Below, piece by piece: positions 8,996 to 16,928 of a stretch of 64,000 nucleotides of DNA. The position numbers and the translations under genes were made by a program. Source of the stretch: DATCMH01 sp036563505 (GTDB taxonomy: Bacteria > Pseudomonadota > Alphaproteobacteria > Rhizobiales > Beijerinckiaceae); contig DATCMH010000012.1 of assembly GCA_036563505.1 (NCBI GenBank), forward strand, positions 62,001-126,000, written 5' to 3'. Position 1 is the stretch's first letter. Every line of letters begins with the position of its first letter. The notes below the pieces were generated by a model that did no database searches, had not been told where the DNA came from, and saw only the letters and a list, made by a program, of their open reading frames with translations.

Positions 8996-9023
8996 GGGGC
9001 CGCGGGATCTCTCCCGCGGCCCC
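8996..9023. terminator. Strong hairpin between convergent genes
   Basis: A perfect 12-bp stem (GGGGCCGCGGGA at 8996-9007 with TCCCGCGGCCCC at 9012-9023) and TCTC loop sit between two convergent genes, 34 bp after one stop and 27 bp before the other. There is no T run on either strand, so it may act as a bidirectional RNA 3'-end stabiliser or weak terminator. Confidence 0.6.
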
Positions 9024-9049
9024 GATAAGCTCAGGTTAAGCTGGCTGGA

Positions 9050-9346
9050 TCAATCGCACTCGCGGATCCGGCGCGTCACGAGCTCGCCGAAGCGGTTCTC
9101 GCGGCGGACGATCGTGGTGCGGCAGCGCTCGACGCTCCCCGTGGAGCGGATGTCGCGACGGTCGCGGACGATCACGCGATCCTCACGCGGGCCGTAGCCA
9201 CGGCGCTCCATGCGCTCGATGCGCTCCACGCGGTCGGGACGGCCCCCGTCGATGCCGACGCCGCCGGGGCCGATGTAAAGACCCTGCGCCGAAGCGGCGG
9301 CCGAGCCGAGGACGGTGAAAGCCAGGAGCAGGCTGATCTTCTTCAC
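9050..9346 (-). CDS. Small secreted protein, Arg-rich, unknown function
   Basis: 98 residues with a GTG start at 9344-9346. That start is chosen because a signal peptide follows directly (KKISLLLAFTVLGSAAASA, cleavage expected after ASA, mature GLYIGPGGVGIDGGR) and a GGAGAA ribosome site precedes it. A longer frame reaching 9442 would hide the signal peptide. The mature part is charged and Arg-rich (DRVERIERMERRGYG), with two Cys (VERCRTTI and IRECD at the C-terminus) that could form a disulfide in the periplasm. GLYIGPGGVGID-type mature starts are common in small exported proteins of Hyphomicrobiales, but no function is known to me. It stands alone between convergent and co-directional neighbours. 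Confidence 0.7.
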   Translation of the reverse strand: MKKISLLLAFTVLGSAAASAQGLYIGPGGVGIDGGRPDRVERIERMERRGYGPREDRVIVRDRRDIRSTGSVERCRTTIVRRENRFGELVTRRIRECD

Positions 9347-9500
9347 GTTGGTTCTCCGTAACGGGATTTTGAACAGTAACGTGCCGCGAAGCCGAGTGTT
9401 CCAACGGGCATCGAAGAAGTCTTGACGAGGCACGGCGAGCATCCCGTCGAGATGAATGCAAGCTGAATGCCAGCATCGCCGCGATCTGCGCAGTGGAAAT

Positions 9501-10601
9501 CTACTTTCCCTGTGCAGCCTCGGCCTTGGCGCGGTTCGTGAAGCGGGCGTTGCCCAATCCCGTTCCGATGGTGAGCACGCCCCAACGCTCGATGTCCTGC
9601 ATGAAGGGCACTTCGCTCAGGCCCTGCACCACGGCGTCATTGTGCATGACGACGAGGGTCTCGTGGCCGCCGATCGTCGGGATCGCCGCCGCGAGGGCCT
9701 TAGGCAGGTTGAAACGACTGCTCTCCCAATTGCCCGGCAGGTTCTGGCCGCCGCGGGTGATGGCTCCGTCGGGCTCGATCAGCCCCGGGCAGCCCACCCC
9801 GATCAGGGGCGCGAGCATCAGCTTCTCCTTCTCCGCCTTGGCGATGAGCGCCCGGAGCATATTCGCGAGCCGCTCCACCGCATCGTCGCGCGAGGGCTTG
9901 GGCTCCTCGTCGCGGTGGCGCCAGAGATCGGATTTCCAGACCTCTACCTTCGTCAGGTCCGGCGCTTTCTTCTGGTTGGTGACGAGCACGCCGACCCGGA
10001 TGTTGGAGCCGCCGATATCGACGGCGAGCAGGCTGTCGTGGCCGGCGAACATCCACGAGGGCGAGAGGTGGACGGCGCCGATGAGCCCGGCCTCGTCCGG
10101 ATGATGGCGGATCGGCACGAGGGAGAGATCGATCCCACCGGCCTTCAGGATCACCGTGGCGCGTCCGATGGCGAGCTCGCCGATGCGGCTCTCGCGCAGG
10201 CCGCCGCCGACCACGATCCGCTGGGTGTCCTTCCAGCCCTTGGCGCGCAGGAAGCGGCGCACCACGGTGGCGAGCTCCTGGGCGAAATCCTCGATGGCGC
10301 CGTGAACGATGCCGGCGGCCTCCGGATCGCCCTCGATCAGCAGCTTGTCGAGCTTCTTCTTGCTGATGTCCTGGCTCGAGGTCTCGCCGATCGGATCCTC
10401 GCCGGTCACCTCGCGCAGACGTTCCCGCCAATCCTCGAGAAGGCTGCGGAAGGCGCGGTTGCTCGCCCGGTCGCCGATGAAACCTTCCTGATCCCGCAGC
10501 TCGACGTTGTAGCTGTCGAGGAGGACGGCCGGCAGCTGGGTCGCTGCATGGGCGGTGCCGGAATTGGAGGCGGAGGATGTCGCGGCGGCGGCGTTCGGCA
10601 T
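9501..10601 (-). CDS. ROK-family sugar kinase-like protein with circularly permuted domain order
   Basis: 366 residues with ASKHA/ROK sugar kinase motifs in an unusual order. The segment that normally ends a ROK protein comes first: RIVVGGGLRESRIGELA at 128-144 and DEAGLIGAVHL at 169-179. The segment that normally begins one comes second: phosphate loop LLAVDIGGSNIRVGVLV at 191-207, IGVGCPGLIEPDG at 267-279, catalytic Asp in VVMHNDAVVQGLSE (D322), and TIGTGLGNARF at 344-354 near the C-terminus. The ROK zinc motif (CxCGxxGCxE) is absent. Binding of ATP and a sugar is likely because all active-site loops are present, but the substrate is unknown. Residues 1-25 are Ala/Ser-rich and probably disordered. 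A 90-residue gene lies upstream on the same strand, 99 bp away. Confidence 0.8.
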   Translation of the reverse strand: MPNAAAATSSASNSGTAHAATQLPAVLLDSYNVELRDQEGFIGDRASNRAFRSLLEDWRERLREVTGEDPIGETSSQDISKKKLDKLLIEGDPEAAGIVHGAIEDFAQELATVVRRFLRAKGWKDTQRIVVGGGLRESRIGELAIGRATVILKAGGIDLSLVPIRHHPDEAGLIGAVHLSPSWMFAGHDSLLAVDIGGSNIRVGVLVTNQKKAPDLTKVEVWKSDLWRHRDEEPKPSRDDAVERLANMLRALIAKAEKEKLMLAPLIGVGCPGLIEPDGAITRGGQNLPGNWESSRFNLPKALAAAIPTIGGHETLVVMHNDAVVQGLSEVPFMQDIERWGVLTIGTGLGNARFTNRAKAEAAQGK

Positions 10602-10700
10602 GGGCTCTCCTTGTCGAGAGCCAACTCACCAACGGGCTTACGGTTCAGCTTGGATCAGGGGTCGAGCGCGGTGGCTGCCCAGGACCTCACGGCGATCGAC

Positions 10701-10973
10701 TCAGGCGCCTTTCGCCAGGGCCTGGCGAAGCCCTTCGACGGCCGCGTTGACGAGGCTCACCCCGGCTTCGGTGAAGCTGATCTCGTCGTCCGTGGCGGTC
10801 GCGAGATCGCGACCGACGATCTCCTCGACGCCCGCCGGATCGGCCTGATGGCCTTTGCCGTCCCGGCGCACGACCTTGGCCACCGGCTGACCGCTCTCGA
10901 GTTGGTGGAAGGCGGCGAAGGCGAAGATCGACAAGGCCTTGTCCGAGAGCGTCGCGGTGCCGGTGTCAGCCAT
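10701..10973 (-). CDS. Hypothetical 90-residue protein
   Basis: The start is the ATG at 10971-10973, preceded by AGGAGG about 11 nt upstream; a frame extending to 11120 has no such site. The product is acidic with a hydrophobic N-terminal helix (LSDKALSIFAFAAFHQLESG), a basic turn (KVVRRDGKGHQAD) and a C-terminal helix (SLVNAAVEGLRQALAKG). There is no signal peptide, transmembrane segment or recognised domain. It precedes the ROK-type kinase on the same strand and is divergent from the stress-type genes to the right. A GAAC-N16-CGTT motif 57 bp upstream resembles a general-stress (EcfG) promoter. Confidence 0.6.
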   Translation of the reverse strand: MADTGTATLSDKALSIFAFAAFHQLESGQPVAKVVRRDGKGHQADPAGVEEIVGRDLATATDDEISFTEAGVSLVNAAVEGLRQALAKGA

Positions 10974-11029
10974 GATCGCGGGTGCCTCCTGGCGGATGGG
11001 ATGGGTGGCGGATCTGCGCCGAAGCCTGA

Positions 11030-11053
11030 AACGCGCAAAGCGTAAAAACGTTC
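11030..11053 (-). promoter_or_regulatory. Possible EcfG-type general-stress promoter
   Basis: On the minus strand GAAC (11053-11050), 16 nt, then CGTT (11033-11030). The alphaproteobacterial EcfG consensus is GGAAC-N16/17-CGTT; here the first G is C. It lies 57 bp upstream of the 90-residue gene. One mismatch makes this tentative. Confidence 0.3.
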
Positions 11054-11137
11054 GCGCGGTTCGTCGTCGCTCGGGAACAGAAGGGACTACTTGCCCATTG
11101 CCTTGGCGTGATCCCACCACGATCAGGAGGAAGACAG

Positions 11138-11548
11138 ATGCGATTCATCGCTCAGGCCGCGCTCGTTGCCGGCCTTGTCACGGCGGGCGCCGCGCTCGCG
11201 CAGACGAACGCCACCGGCTCGTCCTCGGGCGGCATGTCGGGAACGCAGCCCGGCACGACGCAGGGGCGCACCGACACCACCACCGGCTCGTCGAACAACG
11301 CCGTGAACCCGGCCAACCGCACCGGCCCGGACGCGGCCCGCACCGGCTCGACCACGAGCCCGCGGCTCGAGGCCGGCTCCAACAGCTTCACGGAGGCCCA
11401 GGCCCGCGGACGCATCGAGGCAGCCGGCTTCCAGGACGTCAAGGAGCTGAAGAAAGACGACCAGGGCATCTGGCGCGGCCAGGCCATGCAGAGCGGCCGC
11501 AGCGTGTCGGTCGGGGTCGACTACAAGGGCAACGTCGCCACCCAGTGA
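11138..11548 (+). CDS. Secreted Thr/Gly/Asn-rich protein with PepSY-like tail
   Basis: 136 residues. The ATG at 11138 follows AGGAGG, and a classical signal peptide begins at once (MRFIAQAALVAGLVTAGAALA, cleavage at ALA-QT). Residues 22-85 are low complexity, rich in Gly, Thr, Ser and Asn. Residues about 86-136 (ARGRIEAAGFQDVKELKKDD, then GIWRGQAMQSGRSVSVGVDY and GNVAT) have the pattern of a small PepSY-like fold: an alpha helix, then beta strands ending in a protein-modification loop. Proteins of this shape are frequent in Methylobacterium-like genomes, usually of unknown role. The gene leads the run of stress-type genes at 11.1-13.4 kb. Confidence 0.7.
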   Translation: MRFIAQAALVAGLVTAGAALAQTNATGSSSGGMSGTQPGTTQGRTDTTTGSSNNAVNPANRTGPDAARTGSTTSPRLEAGSNSFTEAQARGRIEAAGFQDVKELKKDDQGIWRGQAMQSGRSVSVGVDYKGNVATQ

Positions 11549-11611
11549 GGCGGTTTTTCGCCGTCGATGACGTGATTACCCAACAACCATCGAAGATGAG
11601 GAACCACCCCC

Positions 11612-12847
11612 ATGACTAAACGCACCGTCACTGCCCTGTTCGACTCTTACGAGAAGGCCGCCGAGGCCGTCCGTAAGGTCGAAGCGCTGGGCATTTCCCA
11701 TTCGGACGTGTCGATCGTCGCCAACAATGAGGGCGATCGCTATTCCCAGTACGCCACGAACAACGGCTCCACGTCGTCCCGCGGCACCGACGACACCCAC
11801 GCTGACGACGGCGCCGGCACCGGCGCCACGCTCGGCACCCTCGTCGGCGGCGGCACGGGCCTGCTCGCCGGTCTCGGCCTCCTCGCGATCCCCGGCCTCG
11901 GACCGGTCGTGGCGGCGGGTTGGCTCGTCTCGACCCTCGTCGGCGCGGGCGCCGGCGCGGCGGCGGGCGGCCTCGTCGGCTCCCTCGTGGGCGCGGGCGT
12001 GCCGGAAGAGCACGCGCATTCCTACGCCGAGGGCGTTCGCCGCGGCGGCACGCTCGTGACGGTTCGCGCTGACGATCAGTACGTCGACCGCGTCGTGGAC
12101 ATTCTCGACGATCACGGCTCCGTCGACATGGACGAGCGCGAGCAGACCTGGCGCTCGAGCGGCTGGAAGGGCCTCAACGAGGGCTCCGGCTACACCTCGA
12201 CGGGCATGGGTGCCGCTGCCGGCGCCGGTGCGGGCCTCGTCGGCGCCGCCGGCTCGACCACCACGGGCACGAACTACGGCACGTCCTCCACGTCGTCGGG
12301 CTCCGGCGTGACCGGCGCCCTCGGCCGCGCGGCCGACAAGGTGACGGGCACGGTCTCCGACGCCGCCGCCGGCCTCTCGGGCTCGACCGATCGCACCACC
12401 ACGGGCACGAGCTACGGCGCCACCGGCACCGGCACGGACCGCGAGGCGATCCCGATCGTCGAGGAGCAGATCGCCGTCGGGAAGCGCGAGGTCAATCGCG
12501 GCCGGGTGCGGGTGCATTCCTACGTCGTCGAGCAGCCGATCCAGGAGCAGGTGACCCTGCGCGAGGAGCACGTGCACGTCGATCGTCGCCCCGTCGACCG
12601 TCCGATCACGGACGCCGACCGCCTGTTCCAGGAGCGCACCATCGAGGCGGTGGAGCGCGACGAGCAGGCGGTGGTCGCCAAGGAAGCGCGCGTGAAGGAA
12701 GAGCTGGTGATCAACAAGGAGGTCGAGCAGCGTCAGGAGACCATCTCCGACACCGTGCGCCGCACGGAGGTCGAGGTCGAGGACGAGCGCGGCAACCGTA
12801 TCTCCGGCACCGGCACCACGGGCACCACGGACCGTGATCGCCGCTAA
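11612..12847 (+). CDS. General stress protein: GsiB/YflT-like N-terminus, glycine zipper, YsnF/DUF2382 C-terminus
   Basis: 411 residues. Residues 1-45 (TVTALFDSYEKAAEAVRKVE, then ALGISHSDVSIVANN) match the YflT/heat-induced stress protein fold. Residues about 65-135 form a glycine-zipper hydrophobic segment (LGTLVGGGTGLLAGLGLLAI and GAGAGAAAGGLVGSLVGAG). Residues 190-270 are Gly/Thr/Ser linker. Residues about 278-395 form a DUF2382 (YsnF/AvaK) domain with the motifs IPIVEEQIAVGKREV, VTLREEHVHVDRRPVDRPI and EELVINKEVEQR. The family is associated with oxidative, heat and desiccation stress and with membrane or lipid surfaces, but the molecular role is unknown. A second DUF2382 gene follows after a terminator-like pair of hairpins. 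Confidence 0.88.
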   Translation: MTKRTVTALFDSYEKAAEAVRKVEALGISHSDVSIVANNEGDRYSQYATNNGSTSSRGTDDTHADDGAGTGATLGTLVGGGTGLLAGLGLLAIPGLGPVVAAGWLVSTLVGAGAGAAAGGLVGSLVGAGVPEEHAHSYAEGVRRGGTLVTVRADDQYVDRVVDILDDHGSVDMDEREQTWRSSGWKGLNEGSGYTSTGMGAAAGAGAGLVGAAGSTTTGTNYGTSSTSSGSGVTGALGRAADKVTGTVSDAAAGLSGSTDRTTTGTSYGATGTGTDREAIPIVEEQIAVGKREVNRGRVRVHSYVVEQPIQEQVTLREEHVHVDRRPVDRPITDADRLFQERTIEAVERDEQAVVAKEARVKEELVINKEVEQRQETISDTVRRTEVEVEDERGNRISGTGTTGTTDRDRR

Positions 12848-12857
12848 GGCCTGAACT

Positions 12858-12880
12858 CCGACCGCGCCCGTCGCGGTCGG
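12858..12880 (+). repeat. Hairpin (9-bp stem) after the stress gene
   Basis: CCGACCGCG at 12858-12866 pairs with CGCGGTCGG at 12872-12880 around a 5-nt loop. It begins 10 bp after the stop codon and precedes the stronger terminator at 12890. Confidence 0.5.
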
Positions 12881-12889
12881 ACCCCAACG

Positions 12890-12924
12890 AGGCCCGGCAA
12901 CCGACAGGCTGCCGGGCCTTTCTG
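12890..12924 (+). terminator. Intrinsic terminator
   Basis: Perfect 10-bp GC-rich stem (AGGCCCGGCA at 12890-12899 with TGCCGGGCCT at 12910-12919), 10-nt loop, then TTTCTG. Ends the 411-residue stress gene and separates it from the next DUF2382 gene. Confidence 0.75.
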
Positions 12925-12964
12925 CCCCCGCACCACGCCCTGAAGACCAGGGCAGGAGAGCGTC

Positions 12965-13420
12965 ATGACGGCATCGGACAGGCCTGTCGTTGATCGGCCG
13001 GGCGAATCCCTTCTGGCCGAGGAAAGGCTCGTTGAGGGCGTGACGTTGGGCGAGGAGCGGCTCTCCATCCCCCTCGTCGAGGAGACCCTTCGCGTCAATA
13101 AGCTGGTCGAGACCAGCCGGGTGCGGGTCCGAACGGTGACGGACACGGTGGAGGAGATCGCGCGCGCCTCCCTCGAATCCCAGAACGTCGAGGTCGAGCG
13201 CGTTCCGGTTGGCCGGGAGGTCACGACCGCGCCGGAGGTGCGCACGGAGGGCGACGTCACCATCATTCCCATCCTGGAGGAGGTGCTCGTCGTCGAGAAG
13301 CGGCTCGTCCTGAAGGAGGAGCTGCACCTGCGCCGTCGCGTCACGACGGAGACCTTCGAGGAGCCCGTCACCCTACGCCGCCAGCGGGCCGAGGTCGAGC
13401 GGATCGACGAGGACGGCTGA
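12965..13420 (+). CDS. DUF2382 (YsnF/AvaK-like) stress protein
   Basis: 151 residues consisting almost entirely of the DUF2382 domain. Two similar half-repeats are visible: LSIPLVEETLRVNKLVETSRVR near residues 36-57 and IPILEEVLVVEKRLVLKEELHLRR near residues 101-124, the second followed by TFEEPVTLRRQRAEVERI. Highly charged, no signal peptide and no membrane segment, so probably cytoplasmic. It has its own upstream region after the terminator at 12890-12924, with a GGAGAG ribosome site just before the ATG. It may be a paralogue or partner of the C-terminal half of the preceding stress protein. Biochemical function unknown. Confidence 0.85.
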   Translation: MTASDRPVVDRPGESLLAEERLVEGVTLGEERLSIPLVEETLRVNKLVETSRVRVRTVTDTVEEIARASLESQNVEVERVPVGREVTTAPEVRTEGDVTIIPILEEVLVVEKRLVLKEELHLRRRVTTETFEEPVTLRRQRAEVERIDEDG

Positions 13421-13539
13421 GGCCGCGCAGGAGGCTTGAGCCTGAGGCTTGCGCCGGCGCCGGTCCTTCGGCAACCTTCGCCCTGGATGCGGCGTTCTCC
13501 TCGCGGCCACGACCGTGGCCTTGGCAGGAGCCCTGTCGC

Positions 13540-14094
13540 ATGAAGACTCTTCTCACTCTTTCGGCGGCCGTGCTGGCCGCCGGTCTCGTCACCGCCTCGT
13601 CGTTCGAGGCCGAGGCTGCTCCGCGCGGCGGTTTCCGTGCCGGCGGCTTCGGCGTACACGGCGGGTTCGCGGGACATGGCGGCTTTCGGCAAGGCGGATT
13701 CCGGCACGGCGGATTCCATCATGGCGGATTCCGTCCAGCCTTCGCGGCCCGCCCCTTCGGCGTGCGTCCCGCCTTCTATGGCGCCCGCCCAGGCTTCTAC
13801 GGCTATCGTACCGCCGGCTTCTACGGCGCGAGGCCCTTCGGCTACGGCGTGCGCCCGGGCTACTATCGGGCAGCCGGCTACTACCCCTATCGCTACCGCC
13901 GCGCCTCTTACGGCTACGGCATCGGGGCCGGCATCCTCGCAGGCACCGCGCTCGCGGCCGGCCTGACCGCCGCGGCGGCCTCGCCCTATTACGGCTACGG
14001 TGCCGTGTCCTACGCGCCGAGCTGTTATCAGACCTACGATTGGGTCTACACCGGCTACGGCTATCAGCAGGCGCTGGTCACCCGCTGCGAGTAA
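13540..14094 (+). CDS. Secreted Gly/Tyr/Phe-rich repetitive protein
   Basis: 184 residues with a signal peptide (MKTLLTLSAAVLAAGLVTAS, cleavage near SFEAEAA). Two repeat zones follow. Residues 27-65 contain a HGGF/RHGGF repeat (GFRQGGFRHGGFHHGGF), and residues 65-125 contain RPFGVRPAFYGARPGFYG and GYYRAAGYYPYRY repeats. A hydrophobic Ala/Gly segment (YGIGAGILAGTALAAGLTAA) near 125-147 may be membrane-active. The tail has Cys residues in SYAPSCYQTYDWVY and at TRCE, the final residues. The tail motif (SCYQTYDWVYTGYGYQ) recurs in many alphaproteobacterial secreted proteins. Function unknown; a surface or envelope role is likely. Strong Shine-Dalgarno AGGAG before the ATG. Confidence 0.8.
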   Translation: MKTLLTLSAAVLAAGLVTASSFEAEAAPRGGFRAGGFGVHGGFAGHGGFRQGGFRHGGFHHGGFRPAFAARPFGVRPAFYGARPGFYGYRTAGFYGARPFGYGVRPGYYRAAGYYPYRYRRASYGYGIGAGILAGTALAAGLTAAAASPYYGYGAVSYAPSCYQTYDWVYTGYGYQQALVTRCE

Positions 14095-14312
14095 CGCTTG
14101 GCGTCGGCGCGCCTCCACTGGCCGCGCCGCGCTTTCGGGAACGGTCTTTCAGTCCGCTCCTCTCACGCGGGGGAGGGGGTGGTCGGCTGTGTGCCGCTGA
14201 CCCACGGGCGTAGGCCGCAAGCCGGCGTGTTTGCTCGTCGAGAACCGGCTTGGTAGCGTGCCGCCGCGCCCGCGAGACGCGCAGGCTCAGCGACCACGAA
14301 CAGGACCGACCG

Positions 14313-15320
14313 ATGCCGACGCTGCCAGCCTCGATGCGCCTAATCCGCTTTGCCGGCAAAGGCGGCCCGGAGGTGATCCAGGTCGGGGAAGCATCCGTCC
14401 CGAGCCCCGGGCCGGGCCAGGTGCTCGTCGAGGTCGCCGCGGCCGGCATCAACCGACCCGACTGCCTGCAGCGCGCCGGCGGCTACCCGCCGCCGCCCGG
14501 CGCCACCGACATTCCGGGCCTCGAGATCGCGGGCCGTGTCGTCGCGGTCGGCGAGGGCGTAGGGGCCCCCGTGGTGGGCGAGACGGTCTGCGCCCTTGTC
14601 ATCAGCGGCGGCTACGCGGAATACGCGCTGGCGGATGCCGCGCTGTGCCTGCCCGTGCCGAAGCCCTTGTCCCTCGTCGAGGCGGGTGGGGTGCCCGAAA
14701 CCTATTTCACCGTCTACGACAACGTCTTCACCCGCGGGCGCCTCGCCGCGGGAGAGACGCTCCTCGTCCACGGCGGCTCGAGCGGCATCGGCTCAACGGC
14801 GATCCAGCTCGCGAAAGCCGCGGGCGCCACCGTCTATGCCACCGCCGGCTCGCCCGAGAAGTGCCGTTTCTGCGAGGATCTGGGGGCTGCGGCCGCCATC
14901 GACTATCGGGCGCAGGATTTCGTCGCGGAGGTCAAGCGCCTCACCGAGGGCCGCGGCGTCGACGTGATCCTTGACATGGTCGGCGCCCCCTACGCCATGC
15001 GCAACATCGCCTGCCTCGCCGTCGAGGGCCGCCTCGTGCAGATCGCCTTCCTGCAGGGCAGCCGGCCCGAGGGCTTCGACCTGCAGCCGATCATGCTCAA
15101 GCGTCTCACCGTCACCGGCTCGACCCTTCGCCCGCGCTCCACGGCGCTGAAAGCCAAGATCGCTGAAGGCCTGCGGCGGGACGTCTGGCCGCTGCTCGAG
15201 AGCGGCGCCGTCAAGCCGATCGTGCACGCCACCTTTCCGCTCGAACAGGCCCGCGACGCGCACGCGCTCATGGAATCGAGCGCGCATTTGGGCAAGATCG
15301 TTCTCGTGACCGGCCGCTGA
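14313..15320 (+). CDS. NADPH:quinone oxidoreductase (zeta-crystallin/PIG3-like, MDR family)
   Basis: 335 residues. The start at 14313 is chosen because AGGA lies about 10 nt upstream; an earlier in-frame start at 14250 has none. N-terminal GroES-like domain (about 8-125, VLVEVAAAGINRPDCLQRAGG, then YPPPPGATDIPGLEIAGRVV), then a Rossmann domain with LLVHGGSSGIGSTAIQLAKA, ATAGSPEKCRFCEDLGA and VDVILDMVGA. This is the PIG3/TP53I3-type NAD(P)H quinone oxidoreductase signature; no zinc ligands are present, as expected for the family. Reduces quinones or activated alkenes with NADPH. Followed after 5 bp by a GMC oxidoreductase, so probably one transcript. Confidence 0.92.
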   Translation: MPTLPASMRLIRFAGKGGPEVIQVGEASVPSPGPGQVLVEVAAAGINRPDCLQRAGGYPPPPGATDIPGLEIAGRVVAVGEGVGAPVVGETVCALVISGGYAEYALADAALCLPVPKPLSLVEAGGVPETYFTVYDNVFTRGRLAAGETLLVHGGSSGIGSTAIQLAKAAGATVYATAGSPEKCRFCEDLGAAAAIDYRAQDFVAEVKRLTEGRGVDVILDMVGAPYAMRNIACLAVEGRLVQIAFLQGSRPEGFDLQPIMLKRLTVTGSTLRPRSTALKAKIAEGLRRDVWPLLESGAVKPIVHATFPLEQARDAHALMESSAHLGKIVLVTGR

Positions 15321-15325
15321 GCTCC

Positions 15326-16921
15326 GTGGAGGTGGAGACCTTCGACACCGTCATCGTCGGCGGCGGAGCGGCGGGCTGCGTCCTCGCGGCGCGCCTGTCC
15401 GAGGATCCGCGCCGCACCGTGCTCCTCGTCGAGGCCGGCGACGCCAAGCCCTCGCTCTGGGTGACGATCCCGGCCGCCTTCGGCAAGGCCTGGAAGGATC
15501 CGCGCTTCAACTGGGCCTTCGCGACCGAGCCCGAAGCGGTCACGCACGATCGCGCCATCGCCTTCCCGCGCGGCAAGAGCCTTGGCGGCTCGACGCTGAT
15601 CAACGGCGGCATCTGGGTGCGCGGCCAGCCCGAGGATTTCGACGGCTGGGCTCAGAGCGGCGCCACGGGCTGGGGCTACGAGGACGTTCTGCCCTTCTTC
15701 AAGCGACTCGAGGCCTATCCCGGCGGCGACGGCGAACGCGGGCGCGCCGGGCCCGTCACGGTCGAGCAGGTCCAGGACCGCCATCCCTTGCCCGAAGCTT
15801 TCATCACTGCTGCCGGCCAAGCGGGCTATCCGCTCAACCCGGACTACAACGGCCGGAATCAGGAGGGCTTCGGTTACTACCAGAACGCCCGTCGATCGGG
15901 GCGGCGCCTGAGCGCGGCCGATGCCTACCTCGCCCCGGCGCTGCGGCGCCCGCACCTCGTCGTGCGCACCGGCGCCCTCGCGACGGGCCTCGTTCTCGAC
16001 GGTCGGCGGGTGACGGGCTTGCGCTACCGCCGCGGCGGGCAGGACGAAACGGTGAGCGCCCGGCGCGAGGTGGTGCTCGCCGCCGGCGCGGTGCAGTCGC
16101 CCCACCTCCTCGAACTCTCCGGCATCGGCGATCCGGCCGTGCTGGCCGGGGCGGGGATCGCGGTTCGCCACGCGCTGCCGGGCGTCGGCCGCAACTACCG
16201 CGACCACTATGCCACGCGGATAAACTGGCGCGTCTCGCAGCCGATCACCTTAAACGAACTCACCCGCGGCTGGCATCTGGGCAAGGCGGTCGCCGAATAC
16301 GCCCTGTTCCGCCGCGGCATCCTCGCGCTCTCGACCGGCATCGCCCACGGCTTCGTGCGCTCGCGGCCGGAGCTTGCGACGCCCGATATCCAGTATTTCT
16401 TCGTCCACGCTTCTTATGCCAACGCTGCCGATCGGGTGCTCGACCGGAAGCCCGGCATGACGATCGGCGTGACGCAGCTTCGCCCCCAGTCGCACGGCAC
16501 GATCCACGCCGTCTCGCCGGACCCCCTCATGCCTCCGGCGATCCGCCCGAACCTCTTGGCCGACCCCCTCGATCAAGAGGCGCTCGTCGCGGGGATGCGG
16601 ATCGCGCGACGGATCATCGAGCAGCCGGCGATGGACCCCTACCGTGCCTTCGAGATGAATCCCGGCCCGGACATTCGGACCGACGAGGATTTCGCCGACT
16701 TCGCCCGCCGCACGGGCCAGACGATCTACCATCCCGTCGGCACCTGCCGCATGGGGACGGGCCCCGACGCGGTGGTCGATCCGGCACTCAAGGTATGCGG
16801 GATCGAGGGTCTGCGCGTCGCCGACGCATCGGTGATGCCGATGATCGTCTCGGCGAATACCCAGGCCGCGACGATGATGATCGCGGAGAAGGCGGCCGAC
16901 CTGATGCGGGCGGAGAGGTGA
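15326..16921 (+). CDS. GMC-family flavin oxidoreductase (choline dehydrogenase-like)
   Basis: 531 residues with a GTG start 5 bp after the previous stop (a second GTG two codons on is also possible). FAD-binding Rossmann motif VIVGGGAAGCVLAARLSEDP at 9-28, GMC signature 1 (FPRGKSLGGSTLINGGIWVR), signature 2 (GAVQSPHLLELSGIGDP) and the C-terminal catalytic region IYHPVGTCRMGTGPDAVVDP, with His, followed by VSANTQAATMMIAEKAAD. GMC enzymes oxidise alcohols using FAD; choline dehydrogenase (BetA) and alcohol dehydrogenase (AlkJ) are relatives. The substrate cannot be fixed from sequence, and no betaine genes lie nearby. The adjacent quinone oxidoreductase could share electron carriers. Confidence 0.93.
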   Translation: MEVETFDTVIVGGGAAGCVLAARLSEDPRRTVLLVEAGDAKPSLWVTIPAAFGKAWKDPRFNWAFATEPEAVTHDRAIAFPRGKSLGGSTLINGGIWVRGQPEDFDGWAQSGATGWGYEDVLPFFKRLEAYPGGDGERGRAGPVTVEQVQDRHPLPEAFITAAGQAGYPLNPDYNGRNQEGFGYYQNARRSGRRLSAADAYLAPALRRPHLVVRTGALATGLVLDGRRVTGLRYRRGGQDETVSARREVVLAAGAVQSPHLLELSGIGDPAVLAGAGIAVRHALPGVGRNYRDHYATRINWRVSQPITLNELTRGWHLGKAVAEYALFRRGILALSTGIAHGFVRSRPELATPDIQYFFVHASYANAADRVLDRKPGMTIGVTQLRPQSHGTIHAVSPDPLMPPAIRPNLLADPLDQEALVAGMRIARRIIEQPAMDPYRAFEMNPGPDIRTDEDFADFARRTGQTIYHPVGTCRMGTGPDAVVDPALKVCGIEGLRVADASVMPMIVSANTQAATMMIAEKAADLMRAER

Positions 16922-16928
16922 GAGGCCT

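Noticed and set aside
9456..11045. 529-residue plus-strand open frame
   Set aside because: Antisense of the ROK-type kinase and the 90-residue gene; no recognisable domain.
11138..14094. Spore-coat or silk-like structural operon
   Set aside because: The glycine-rich and DUF2382 proteins are common stress or secreted types in this group and there is no coat or crosslinking gene.
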